DNA of 39,337 nt from Bacteroidales bacterium (lineage in GTDB: Bacteria; Bacteroidota; Bacteroidia; Bacteroidales; Paludibacteraceae). Below the pieces are notes generated by a model that did no database searches, was not told the origin of the DNA, and was given only the letters and a program-made list of their open reading frames with translations. Numbering within the stretch: the stretch's first letter is position 1; each line of letters opens with the position of its first letter. This document shows, piece by piece, positions 1 to 7,042 of the stretch. The stretch is taken from contig JAAYSS010000083.1 of assembly GCA_012518275.1 (NCBI GenBank), positions 1 through 39,337 of the forward strand, in the 5' to 3' direction. Made by a program: the position numbers and the translations under genes.

Positions 1-206
1 CTGTATGAACTTAAATAGTGTGCATGAACTTCGATAAAATCGACTTTTCTTGGCTGATCGTGCACACTTTTTAAGGTTAGACTGGATTTCCGCTGTATGA
101 ACTTAAATAGTGTGCATGACTTTCGGTAAAACCGGCTTGCCTTGGCTGATCGTGCACACTTTTTAAGGTTAGATTGGATTTTCGCTGTATAGCCTTAAAT
201 AGTGTG
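1..206. repeat. 92-bp tandem repeat array, each unit with an inverted repeat
   Basis: Two full units (1-92 and 93-184) and the start of a third (185 to about 206) repeat with an exact 92-bp period. Each full unit holds an imperfect dyad, with AGTGTGCA near its start and TGCACACT about 35 bases later, so each can fold into a long hairpin. Units 1 and 2 differ by a few substitutions, several of them in the loop. No reading frame is preserved across units, so this is a non-coding intergenic repeat. It may continue to the left of the window. Its function is not known; it could be a REP/MITE-like element. Confidence 0.8.
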
Positions 207-222
207 CATGATCTATTGTTTA

Positions 223-645
223 TCAAACTAATGCAGCTCCCAGAGCTTCACATTCAACGAGTCCATCATCGTCAGGTTGTTCATTTATGATTAAACCATC
301 CATTAATAGATTCGCTCCCAGTGCTCTCAGTTCTTCTTCCCAATTTCTCATCCATTCTCCGTCTCCCCAACCATATGAACCGAAGAGAACAATTTTTTTG
401 TTCCCTAGATTATTTTTAATAGAGTCATACATAGGTTGAAATTCATCTTCTTCTAAAACTTCTGCTCCCATGGAAGGACAGCCAAGAGCTAATGCGACAT
501 AAGAATCCAACATCGAATTGTTAAAATCTGAGGCTTCAAATACATCGACATCGCCACCTTTATCTTTCGCCCCTTTGGCAACAGCATTAGCCATCATCTC
601 GGTATTGCCTGTTCCACTCCAATAAATAACTGCAATTTTACTCAT
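223..645 (-). CDS. Flavodoxin (short-chain)
   Basis: This is a 140-residue FMN-binding electron carrier of the cytoplasm. The N-terminal phosphate loop reads SGTGNTE (about residues 10-16), the flavodoxin signature, and length and the closing GSYGWGDGEW segment (FMN-ring loop region) fit short-chain clostridial flavodoxins. The start ATG is preceded by a strong site (GGAGG in the minus strand, about 8 bases upstream). It lies downstream of the DUF3793 gene on the same strand, separated by a hairpin with a T-run (678-710). Flavodoxins commonly replace ferredoxin when iron is scarce, which fits the operator found upstream of the DUF3793 gene. Assignment to the family is firm; the redox partner is unknown. 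Confidence 0.95.
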   Translation of the reverse strand: MSKIAVIYWSGTGNTEMMANAVAKGAKDKGGDVDVFEASDFNNSMLDSYVALALGCPSMGAEVLEEDEFQPMYDSIKNNLGNKKIVLFGSYGWGDGEWMRNWEEELRALGANLLMDGLIINEQPDDDGLVECEALGAALV

Positions 646-677
646 AATAACCTCCTGAAGTTTTTAAATGTTCTGTT

Positions 678-731
678 AACTTAAAAATTAAAAAGAGATC
701 TGATCTCTTTGTTTCATCTTTAGTTAACAGA
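678..731 (-). terminator. Intercistronic terminator/attenuator-like hairpin
   Basis: On the minus strand a 9-bp stem (692-710, AAAGAGATC/GATCTCTTT type) is followed by a T-rich tract (TTTTTAATTTTT), the layout of an intrinsic terminator. It is enclosed by a further 10-bp inverted repeat (672-681 with 722-731, TCTGTTAACT/AGTTAACAGA). It sits between the DUF3793 stop and the flavodoxin ribosome site, so it should reduce or condition read-through into flavodoxin. Confidence 0.65.
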
Positions 732-737
732 GCCTTC

Positions 738-1301
738 TTAAATTGGTACAGTTAAACTTTCTATACTTCTTCCTTTTTGCCAATTTGTATAATAAATCTT
801 GCTGCAAGTTTTATATGTTTTTGCTGTATGTTGTGCTCTTGTGACATCAGAATAAACCAACCATGTAGCATTACATTTAGCCTCTTTAGGTCCTCGTTTT
901 ATAAAACCAATCACATCTTCAGCCGGATATCCTAAGAAGAATCCGATTTCGTGTAAAAACTCATGGCTTTTTGAGAGCCTTGAAATATATTCTCTGAGAC
1001 ACGCTGACGCCTTTTCAACGGGATAACCTAAATTACCTAAAAAATACTTACACGTTTTACATCTAAAGTCTTGTTCCAAAAATTTGGGTCGATAGATGTA
1101 AAGTAACGTCCTGTTCGCCTGACATTTGATTGGAATAAGTCGAATATTTTTTTGATTTGCTTGAAAATTGAATTGGGCAATTGATTTTTTTAAGTTTTTA
1201 TCAAGTCTTTTTGTAACAGCAAAAAGATTTCCTGTTTTAATGCCTGCTAAAGTTGGAGCAGAATAACGTATCAGTAATTCATTAAGACAGCAAGTGCTCA
1301 T
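738..1301 (-). CDS. DUF3793 family protein
   Basis: The 187-residue product matches my memory of DUF3793: an N-terminal ELLIRYSAPTLAGIKTGNLF-type segment, a central CKTCKYFLGNLGYP motif, and an EFLHEIGFFLGYPAEDVIGFI segment followed by CNATWLVYSD. No signal peptide or membrane segment is visible, so a soluble cytoplasmic protein is likely. The biochemical role is unknown. In many Firmicutes DUF3793 genes sit beside flavodoxin genes, as here, and the pair is thought to respond to iron. The gene is divergent from the ABC/ECF operon and has a GTTAG-N6-CTAAC dyad at 1343-1358 in its upstream region. The paired CxxC cysteines could bind a metal, which is inference. Confidence 0.85.
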   Translation of the reverse strand: MSTCCLNELLIRYSAPTLAGIKTGNLFAVTKRLDKNLKKSIAQFNFQANQKNIRLIPIKCQANRTLLYIYRPKFLEQDFRCKTCKYFLGNLGYPVEKASACLREYISRLSKSHEFLHEIGFFLGYPAEDVIGFIKRGPKEAKCNATWLVYSDVTRAQHTAKTYKTCSKIYYTNWQKGRSIESLTVPI

Positions 1302-1342
1302 TTCAATTTTCTCTACTTCCTAAAAATCATCGGTCTTAACAA

Positions 1343-1358
1343 GTTAGCAATAGCTAAC
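1343..1358. promoter_or_regulatory. Operator dyad, site 1 (upstream of DUF3793/flavodoxin)
   Basis: The perfect dyad GTTAGCAATAGCTAAC lies about 40 bases upstream of the DUF3793 start. On the minus strand its half-site gives TAACTT (1341-1346), a possible -10 element, though the matching -35 (TTTAAT, 17-bp spacing) is weak. It is the best copy of a dyad seen seven times in the window. Confidence 0.75.
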
Positions 1359-1457
1359 TAATGATTAAATCTTAACACCTATTTTTTTCTTGTCAAGCAC
1401 TTTTACTTAATATCTTTGCTATTTTTCTATTGATATTTAAAAAATATTTTATCCTTT

Positions 1458-1504
1458 TTGCATATTAAGTTAGATTGTGCTAACTTTAGGTAGGCAATGC
1501 TAAC
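1458..1504 (+). promoter_or_regulatory. Promoter with two operator dyads (sites 2 and 3) for the ABC/ECF operon
   Basis: TTGCAT (1458-1463), a 17-bp spacer and TAACTT (1481-1486) form a plausible sigma-A promoter. The dyad GTTAGATTGTGCTAAC (1469-1484) fills the spacer and its right half overlaps the -10. A second, weaker copy, GGTAGGCAATGCTAAC (1489-1504), starts 20 bp further on, about two helical turns, covering the likely transcription start. A repressor bound here would block polymerase. Confidence 0.7.
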
Positions 1505-1537
1505 CCCTGATAGATTTGTTATTTTTTGATTAATGAT

Positions 1538-1883
1538 TAAGGTGGTCTATGTTAGATAAATTACTGTTTCGGTATATAGAAATTCCAAAAAAATATCGTT
1601 GTCAGTGTCTTAATGATAATAAAGGTGGTTCATGTTAGATAAATTACTGTTTCGGTATATAGAAATTCCAAAAAAAATATTGTTGTTAGTGTCTTAATGA
1701 TGATGATAAAGGTGGTTCATGTTAGATAAATTACTGTTTCGATATATCGGGAATGCCAAAAGATATATTATTGTTAGTGTCTTAATGATGATGATAAAGG
1801 TGGTCTATGTTGGATAAATTACTGTTTCGATATATCGGGAATGCCAAAAGATATATTATTGTCAGTGTCTTAATGATGATGAT
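1538..1883 (+). repeat. Four tandem copies of the 5' end of the ABC transporter gene
   Basis: Units begin with AAAGGTGG (or TAAGGTGG) at 1538, 1621, 1708 and 1796, with periods of 83, 87 and 88 bp; the last is the real 5' end of the gene at 1807. Each unit carries a ribosome-site-like GGTGG, an ATG (1549, 1632, 1719, 1807) and codons for MLDKLLFRYI. The three upstream copies stop early: after 29 codons (stop 1636-1638), 21 codons (stop 1695-1697) and 32 codons. Copies 3 and 4 are nearly identical (RYIGNAKRYI) while 1 and 2 share a diverged version (RYIEIPKK). The gene itself has AAAGGT again at 1884, so slippage between such sites could have made the array. Confidence 0.9.
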
Positions 1884-3603
1884 AAAGGTTGCCGGCAGTT
1901 TTTTGATTGCACTATCACTTGGCAGAATTATTCAAGATCTCTTTCGTCTTGTTTTTGATCATTTAGATCATTTAGAACATTTTGATCATTTTGGTCATTT
2001 AGATCATTTTGATCATTTAGATCATTTAGACCATTTAGGAATAAATATTCTGATTTTTTTGATTGGTTTTCTTTTAAGATCCGGCAGCCTTTATTTTGTA
2101 ACAAGATACCAAACTAAAATTACCGGCGAAGTTAAAACTAACATCAGAACAGAAATGATTGCTAAAGCTATGCGGATCGGACCATCCTATCTGAATTACA
2201 CATCTACATCCAATATGATCAATATGGGTTCGGATACTATAGAACAGTTGGAAAATTATTATGGACGTTTCTTGCCGCAATTTTTTGGCAGCTTCGGTAT
2301 GAGTTTAGTAACATTTTGCGTATTATTTTCTATTAACCGAAAATCAGCTATTTTATTCTTGATTCTTGCTCCGATTATTCCTCTGATGCTGAAAGCGATC
2401 TTAGAGATGGTCAGTCGGAAACAGAAAAAATATTGGGGCAGTTATCAAGATGTAGGTCAACTGTTTTTGGATAGTTTACAAGGTATGACAACCCTGAAAA
2501 TATTTTCTGCAGATGAAAAAAGAGCGGAAGAAATTCATGAGAAATCAGAAAACTTTCGCATTGAAACAATGAATATTTTGAGGATGCAGTTAAATTCGAT
2601 CACTTTAATCGAATGGATTGCTTATGGCGGAAGTGTTGCTTTAATAGCACTTGGTTTATCGAATATTTCCTTTACAGCCCAAAGTATTATGCCAATGGTC
2701 GTTTTAGTGTTTATATCGCTGGAAGCTTTCAGTCCGATGATTACTTTAACTTCAAGTTTTCATGTTGCGATGACAGGTGTAGCAGCAGGTAAAAATCTGA
2801 TTGATTTCTTTGCTTTGCCGGAACAGGATGAAAAACACAAAAATGAAATAGAAAAAAATACAAATAGCATAAAAGTAAGAAATCTTACCTTTTCTTATCC
2901 GAATAGTGAGCGCAAGGTTTTAGATGCAATTAATGCAGAATTCACAATTAACGGTTATACAGCAATTGTCGGTGCATCCGGTTCTGGAAAAACAACTCTG
3001 GTACGTTTGCTGACTGGACAACTTGATGGTGGCGAAGAAGCGATTTTTTGGGGAGAAAATTCATATCAGGTCTATAAAAAACAATCTATTACGGAAAACA
3101 TGATTCGTATTGCACATGATGCTCATGTTTTTGAACAAACGATTCGCCAAAATTTATTAATGGGAAAAAGAACTGCAACAGATGAAGAATTAATCAATGC
3201 GCTTAAAACTGTTCAGCTTTATGACGAAGTTGAACCACGCGGAGGTCTCGATTTAAAAATTAAATCCGGAGGCAGTAATCTTTCCGGCGGACAAAAACAA
3301 CGTCTTGTTTTGGCAAGGGCGATTTTGCATGATGCCCAAGTATATGTTTTTGATGAAGCCAGTTCCAACATTGATGTGGAAAGTGAAGCGATTATTCTGC
3401 AAGTAATGGAGGAAATAGCAAAAGAGAATATTGTTATTCTTGTATCTCATCGTTTATATGCCGGTAAAAATGCCAAGAATATTTATGTCTTAGATGACGG
3501 CAAACTGGTTGAGAAAGGTAATTTCGAGCAATTAATCAATAGGCAAGGTGTTTATCAGCAAATGTGGCAAGGTCAAAAGCGATTTGAAGGAGTCAATCTA
3601 TGA
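1807..3603 (+). CDS. ABC half-transporter (exporter fold, CydD-like) with His-Asp-rich loop
   Basis: The 598-residue membrane protein has an N-terminal six-helix domain and a C-terminal ATPase domain. Walker A is GASGSGKTT (389-397), the signature LSGGQ (492-496), Walker B VFDEA with Glu517 and the switch His in LVSHR. The Q-loop position reads IAHDAHVF, with His where Gln is usual. Between membrane helices 1 and 2, residues 51-77 are nine xHx triplets (DHL, DHF, EHF, GHL), placing nine histidines outside the membrane. Its stop overlaps the next start (ATGA), so it probably forms a heterodimer with the following product. The real start is the last of four tandem copies of this 5' end. The substrate is unknown; ECF neighbours suggest a metal or metallophore, and CydDC-type thiol/heme export is the alternative. 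Confidence 0.88.
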   Translation: MLDKLLFRYIGNAKRYIIVSVLMMMIKVAGSFLIALSLGRIIQDLFRLVFDHLDHLEHFDHFGHLDHFDHLDHLDHLGINILIFLIGFLLRSGSLYFVTRYQTKITGEVKTNIRTEMIAKAMRIGPSYLNYTSTSNMINMGSDTIEQLENYYGRFLPQFFGSFGMSLVTFCVLFSINRKSAILFLILAPIIPLMLKAILEMVSRKQKKYWGSYQDVGQLFLDSLQGMTTLKIFSADEKRAEEIHEKSENFRIETMNILRMQLNSITLIEWIAYGGSVALIALGLSNISFTAQSIMPMVVLVFISLEAFSPMITLTSSFHVAMTGVAAGKNLIDFFALPEQDEKHKNEIEKNTNSIKVRNLTFSYPNSERKVLDAINAEFTINGYTAIVGASGSGKTTLVRLLTGQLDGGEEAIFWGENSYQVYKKQSITENMIRIAHDAHVFEQTIRQNLLMGKRTATDEELINALKTVQLYDEVEPRGGLDLKIKSGGSNLSGGQKQRLVLARAILHDAQVYVFDEASSNIDVESEAIILQVMEEIAKENIVILVSHRLYAGKNAKNIYVLDDGKLVEKGNFEQLINRQGVYQQMWQGQKRFEGVNL

Positions 3604-5249
3604 GAAAAAGAAATTCCTTACGAATCATGCTTGATTTAATGGTTTTAGCCAAGGAAGAACTTTCGGATTTAATTATTGCGATTATTGCCGGTATTATTTC
3701 GTTTCTTTCAAGTACAGGTATCGCGGTCACAGCAGCTTTACTAATTGTTCAATTAGCCGGCCTTGTTAGTTTATCTTTCACAAAATGCGTTTGGCTGATG
3801 GCGATTTTTGCGTTCATTAGAGGGATTGCCAGATATTTAGAGCAATATATGAATCATTTAGTCGCTTTTAAAGTCTTACGCATGTTGCGCGACAAAGTAT
3901 TTGCTGCAGTCAGAAAACTTGCTCCGGCAAAAATTGAAGGAAGCAATAAAGGCGAATTGATTTCGATGATAACCGGCGATATTGAATTAATTGAAGTTTT
4001 TTACGCTCATACTATTTCTCCAATATCAATAGCCATTATTTGCGGCAGCATTTATCTGGTTCTGATTGCAATATTTTCACCGATCATTGCTTTAATAACA
4101 CTTCTTGCATACTTAATTATGGGAGTTGGTTTACCGCTGATTTTTTCTAAATGGGCAAAAAATACGGGACGTGCACTGCGTAAAGAAATTGGCAGCTTGA
4201 ATAATATTTTCTTAGATATTTTACGTGGTATTACTGAAATTATGCAATTTGCTTATCGCGACAAAGCAATTCGTCTTGTGCAAAAGTCAAATCAATCATT
4301 AGTTGATAAGCAAGCATATTTAATTGAACAATTGGCTCTTTTATTGGCTTTAGAAGATACGATTGCCGTATTAACAACCGGTATTGTTGTCTTGATCGGT
4401 ATAAAAACAGGTCTTGCCTGGTCCATTCTTTTACCATTAACATTCGGTATTTTCTTCAGTTTTCCTGCGATAGCAAATGTTGCATCACTCGGTAATGGTT
4501 TATCCCAATCCTTAGCGTGTGGTGAACGTGTCCTTAATCTGTTGGAGGAAGAGCCGGTGGTCAATGAAGTGACAGACGGAGTTGATTTAAATCTTGCAAA
4601 TGATATTGCAGATCCCGTTATTAAGATCGAAAATCTGACATTTGCTTATGATGAGCAACCGGTTTTGCAAAATTTCAATTTGGAAATTTCACCGGGCGAA
4701 GTATTGGGCATTCAGGGTGAAAGTGGTTGCGGCAAATCGACTTTGCTGAAATTGATTATGTATTTTTGGCCTGTGTATCAAGGTGAAATATTCGTCGCCG
4801 GTCATCCTGTCGAAGAGATAAACACTCAATCTCTATGGCACAATATCAGCTACATGACGCAAAGCACAGAGTTTTTCGAGGGAACAATCAGGGACAATTT
4901 ATTGATAGCAAAACCGCATGCGACAGATCAAGTGCTAAAAGACGCTCTGAAGAAAGCATCCATTCTGGAATTTGTGGAAAGCTTGCCGCATGGTTTAGAT
5001 ACTACATTGACAGAATTAGGTGATAATTTTTCGGCAGGGGAAAGGCAACGTTTTGGTCTGGCAAGATGTTTTTTAGAAGATACGAAAATTTTGCTGCTAG
5101 ATGAACCAACCAGCAATCTTGATGTATTAAATGAAAATATTATTTTGAATGCGTTAAAACGTAATCAAGCGGATAAAACAATTATTATGGTTAGTCATCG
5201 AGCAAGTTGTTTTAAAATTTGCGATCGTGTCATTCAAATGTTGGAATAG
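3600..5249 (+). CDS. ABC half-transporter (exporter fold, CydC-like), partner of the preceding gene
   Basis: The 549-residue product has about six membrane helices followed by an ATPase domain: Walker A GESGCGKST (373-381), Walker B ILLLDEPTS, and switch His in MVSHR. The ABC signature is altered to FSAGE (477-481) instead of LSGGQ. Thus one of the two composite ATP sites in the pair may be weak, a known feature of heterodimeric exporters. It overlaps the preceding gene by ATGA and is followed 9 bases later by the YgbA-like gene, so the genes are co-transcribed. Substrate is not evident from sequence. Confidence 0.88.
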   Translation: MRKRNSLRIMLDLMVLAKEELSDLIIAIIAGIISFLSSTGIAVTAALLIVQLAGLVSLSFTKCVWLMAIFAFIRGIARYLEQYMNHLVAFKVLRMLRDKVFAAVRKLAPAKIEGSNKGELISMITGDIELIEVFYAHTISPISIAIICGSIYLVLIAIFSPIIALITLLAYLIMGVGLPLIFSKWAKNTGRALRKEIGSLNNIFLDILRGITEIMQFAYRDKAIRLVQKSNQSLVDKQAYLIEQLALLLALEDTIAVLTTGIVVLIGIKTGLAWSILLPLTFGIFFSFPAIANVASLGNGLSQSLACGERVLNLLEEEPVVNEVTDGVDLNLANDIADPVIKIENLTFAYDEQPVLQNFNLEISPGEVLGIQGESGCGKSTLLKLIMYFWPVYQGEIFVAGHPVEEINTQSLWHNISYMTQSTEFFEGTIRDNLLIAKPHATDQVLKDALKKASILEFVESLPHGLDTTLTELGDNFSAGERQRFGLARCFLEDTKILLLDEPTSNLDVLNENIILNALKRNQADKTIIMVSHRASCFKICDRVIQMLE

Positions 5250-5258
5250 GAAAAGTTC

Positions 5259-5762
5259 ATGAGCAAGCAATATAAACAATTTCCGAATTTAAGAAAAAAG
5301 TTGGTTGTAGATAAAAAGGAAGAGAAGGCGAAAAAGAAATTTGAAAAGCAAATTTTCTTTCTGATGGCAGCAATGTATTGTCAAGATCATCATGCGGCAG
5401 AAAGTGAAAAAGTTCCGATTGCAAAATTGGAGTTTCCTGAAGAAATACAAGACTGGATTTCGAAAGAAAAGCGGATTACACATTATCGATTGTGCGCTAA
5501 TTGTTATGAGTTGATAGATAAGGCTTTTCAGCATACTGAGAGATGCCCTCACAGTACCTATAAAACATTTTGTCATGAATGTCCGACAATGTGTTATCGA
5601 AAAGAGGACCAGGAAAAAATGCTTCCGATTATGCGGTATTCCGGTAAAAAAATCATGTGGAAACATCCGATGTATACTTGGCGATTTATAAAAAATCTTC
5701 TAAAGAATAAAAACAAAATTAAAAATATGACAAGAGAGGAAAATAAAGGAGTAGAGGGATGA
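5259..5762 (+). CDS. YgbA-like (nitrous oxide-stimulated promoter family) protein
   Basis: The 167-residue product carries the family pattern of E. coli YgbA: an HH pair (MYCQDHH), LCANCYELIDKA, then ERCPHSTYKTFCHECPTMCYR, and a MRYSGKKIMWKHP tail. Several conserved cysteines (CxxC, then C, CxxC and C) look like metal or Fe-S ligands. In enterobacteria ygbA belongs to the NsrR nitric-oxide regulon, but the molecular function is not established to my knowledge. Both ends are Lys-rich. Its stop overlaps the start of the ECF S component (ATGA), so it is embedded in a transporter operon, which suggests a link to metal handling. Confidence 0.87.
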   Translation: MSKQYKQFPNLRKKLVVDKKEEKAKKKFEKQIFFLMAAMYCQDHHAAESEKVPIAKLEFPEEIQDWISKEKRITHYRLCANCYELIDKAFQHTERCPHSTYKTFCHECPTMCYRKEDQEKMLPIMRYSGKKIMWKHPMYTWRFIKNLLKNKNKIKNMTREENKGVEG

Positions 5763-6310
5763 AGAAAATTGAATTTAAAGCTTTTACAATTAAAGATATT
5801 GTTTTTTTAGCGGTAATTACAGCTGTTACATTATTAGCTTCCGGACCGATTGCACCACTTGTTATGACAGTAACAAAATTGGGAGCGCAAGCCTTCGCTA
5901 TGGCATTACCATTTGCTTTGTTCACATCCATCGGTTTACGCAAAGTAGAAAAAAGCGGATCGCTGACTATAATCGGTATATTTTCCGGTTTAGTGCTTTT
6001 GTTAATGGCACCGGTTATGTTCTTTAATCAACTGATTGCTTCACTTCTTTCAGAGAGTTTGGCGTTAATTCTCTTTAAAAGCTATGAAAATAAAAAAGCC
6101 ATTCTCTTTAGTGCCGGATTGTTTTCGTTTTTCACAATACCGACGACGGCTGTAGTCAATATTTTGGCAAAAGGCAGAACAATTACGGAGCAAGTCGGAA
6201 ATCCGATAACTTTTATTCTGTTTGTTCTGGGTGCTGCAGCATTAGGATTATTAGGTGCGTTTATCGGCAACAAAATTTCAAATGAACTAGCAAAAGCCGG
6301 TAAATTATAG
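5759..6310 (+). CDS. ECF transporter substrate-binding (S) component, MptD / Trep_Strep family
   Basis: The 183-residue polytopic membrane protein resembles the MptD/Trep_Strep family (TIGR02185), with about five or six helices, an N-terminal FTIKDIVFLAVITAVTLLASGPIAPLVM segment and a Gly/Ala-rich final helix. It is followed by matching T (CbiQ-like) and A (double CbiO-like) genes, making a self-contained ECF importer. S components bind the substrate; that of MptD-type proteins is not known, but such genes accompany siderophore-type ABC pairs in other Firmicutes. A truncated paralogue lies at 25736-26146. The last codons and stop start a 23-bp repeat array running into the next gene. Confidence 0.87.
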   Translation: MKKIEFKAFTIKDIVFLAVITAVTLLASGPIAPLVMTVTKLGAQAFAMALPFALFTSIGLRKVEKSGSLTIIGIFSGLVLLLMAPVMFFNQLIASLLSESLALILFKSYENKKAILFSAGLFSFFTIPTTAVVNILAKGRTITEQVGNPITFILFVLGAAALGLLGAFIGNKISNELAKAGKL

Positions 6311-6367
6311 GCTTGCATACAGGTAAATTATAGGTTTGCATACAGGTAAATTATAGGTTTGTATATG
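6299..6367 (+). repeat. 23-bp tandem repeat x3 spanning stop-to-start
   Basis: GGTAAATTATAGG(C/T)TTGCATACA-type units start at 6299, 6322 and 6345. The first contains the last codons (GKL) and TAG stop of the S component gene; the third runs into the start of the T component gene. The spacer thus consists entirely of duplicated gene 3' end. Confidence 0.88.
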
Positions 6368-7042
6368 TGTAAAGAAAGCCATGCGATTCATCCGATTTTA
6401 TCATTGGTTTACAGCCTGTTATTATTTGTAATGGGCTTACTTTTTGTCAAACAGGTTTGGTTTTGGCTTTATTTGATAACTTTTCTTATTCTTTTTTTAC
6501 TATTCAGATTTGAAAAGATTATCATCAAGACAATCCCGTTTATTTTGATTTTTGGATTAATAATGGCGGGTTTGACAATTATCAATGGCAATAAATCAGA
6601 TGTTTTATATGCTTTCTATCGAGTACTTGCTTTAGGTCTGGCATCCATACTCAGTATCAGTATTAAACCGATTAATCTTGTTCGTGCATTCAATCAATTA
6701 AATATTCCGCGCTGGATTAGTTTAGGACTTTTAATTGTCATCAGGTTTATACAAATATTTCGGGAAGAAATGAGGCAGATCCGACAAGCCATTACGTTAA
6801 GAGGTATACGTTTTATTGAAACACCTATTTTATGGGGCAGAGCTTTCTTTATTCCTCTGATTATACGAGTGTTAAGCATTTCTGAGGGTTTGGCAATTTC
6901 ATTAGAAACAAGAGGATTTTCTACAGAAGTAGATGGTAGTTCATTTGAGATTATCTGTTTTAAAAGAAGAGATTTGGTTTTTTCTTGCATTTTTATTGCC
7001 TGCTTAACATTTTATATCTATTTATTTTTTCGGAGGTTTTAG
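6359..7042 (+). CDS. ECF transporter transmembrane (T) component, CbiQ-like
   Basis: The 227-residue integral membrane protein has about five helices. It carries the two T-component coupling motifs: ITLRGIRF (usually A-RG) near residue 143 and SLETRGFST near residue 185, which dock into the ATPases. The TTG at 6359 and the in-frame ATG at 6365 are both possible starts; both lie in the 23-bp repeat array and neither has a strong ribosome site. The stop codon is immediately followed by the ATPase start. It should couple the MptD-type S component to the double ATPase that follows. Confidence 0.87.
   Translation: MYMCKESHAIHPILSLVYSLLLFVMGLLFVKQVWFWLYLITFLILFLLFRFEKIIIKTIPFILIFGLIMAGLTIINGNKSDVLYAFYRVLALGLASILSISIKPINLVRAFNQLNIPRWISLGLLIVIRFIQIFREEMRQIRQAITLRGIRFIETPILWGRAFFIPLIIRVLSISEGLAISLETRGFSTEVDGSSFEIICFKRRDLVFSCIFIACLTFYIYLFFRRF

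Noticed and set aside
1-206. Possible CRISPR array
   Set aside because: The whole 92-bp unit is repeated; there are no variable spacers.
738-1301. Riboswitch in the leader of the DUF3793 gene
   Set aside because: The leader is short and no known aptamer pattern was seen; the dyad operator explains regulation better.
1538-1883. Possible CRISPR array
   Set aside because: The units are full copies of a gene 5' end with no unique spacers, and the periods (83-88 bp) differ.
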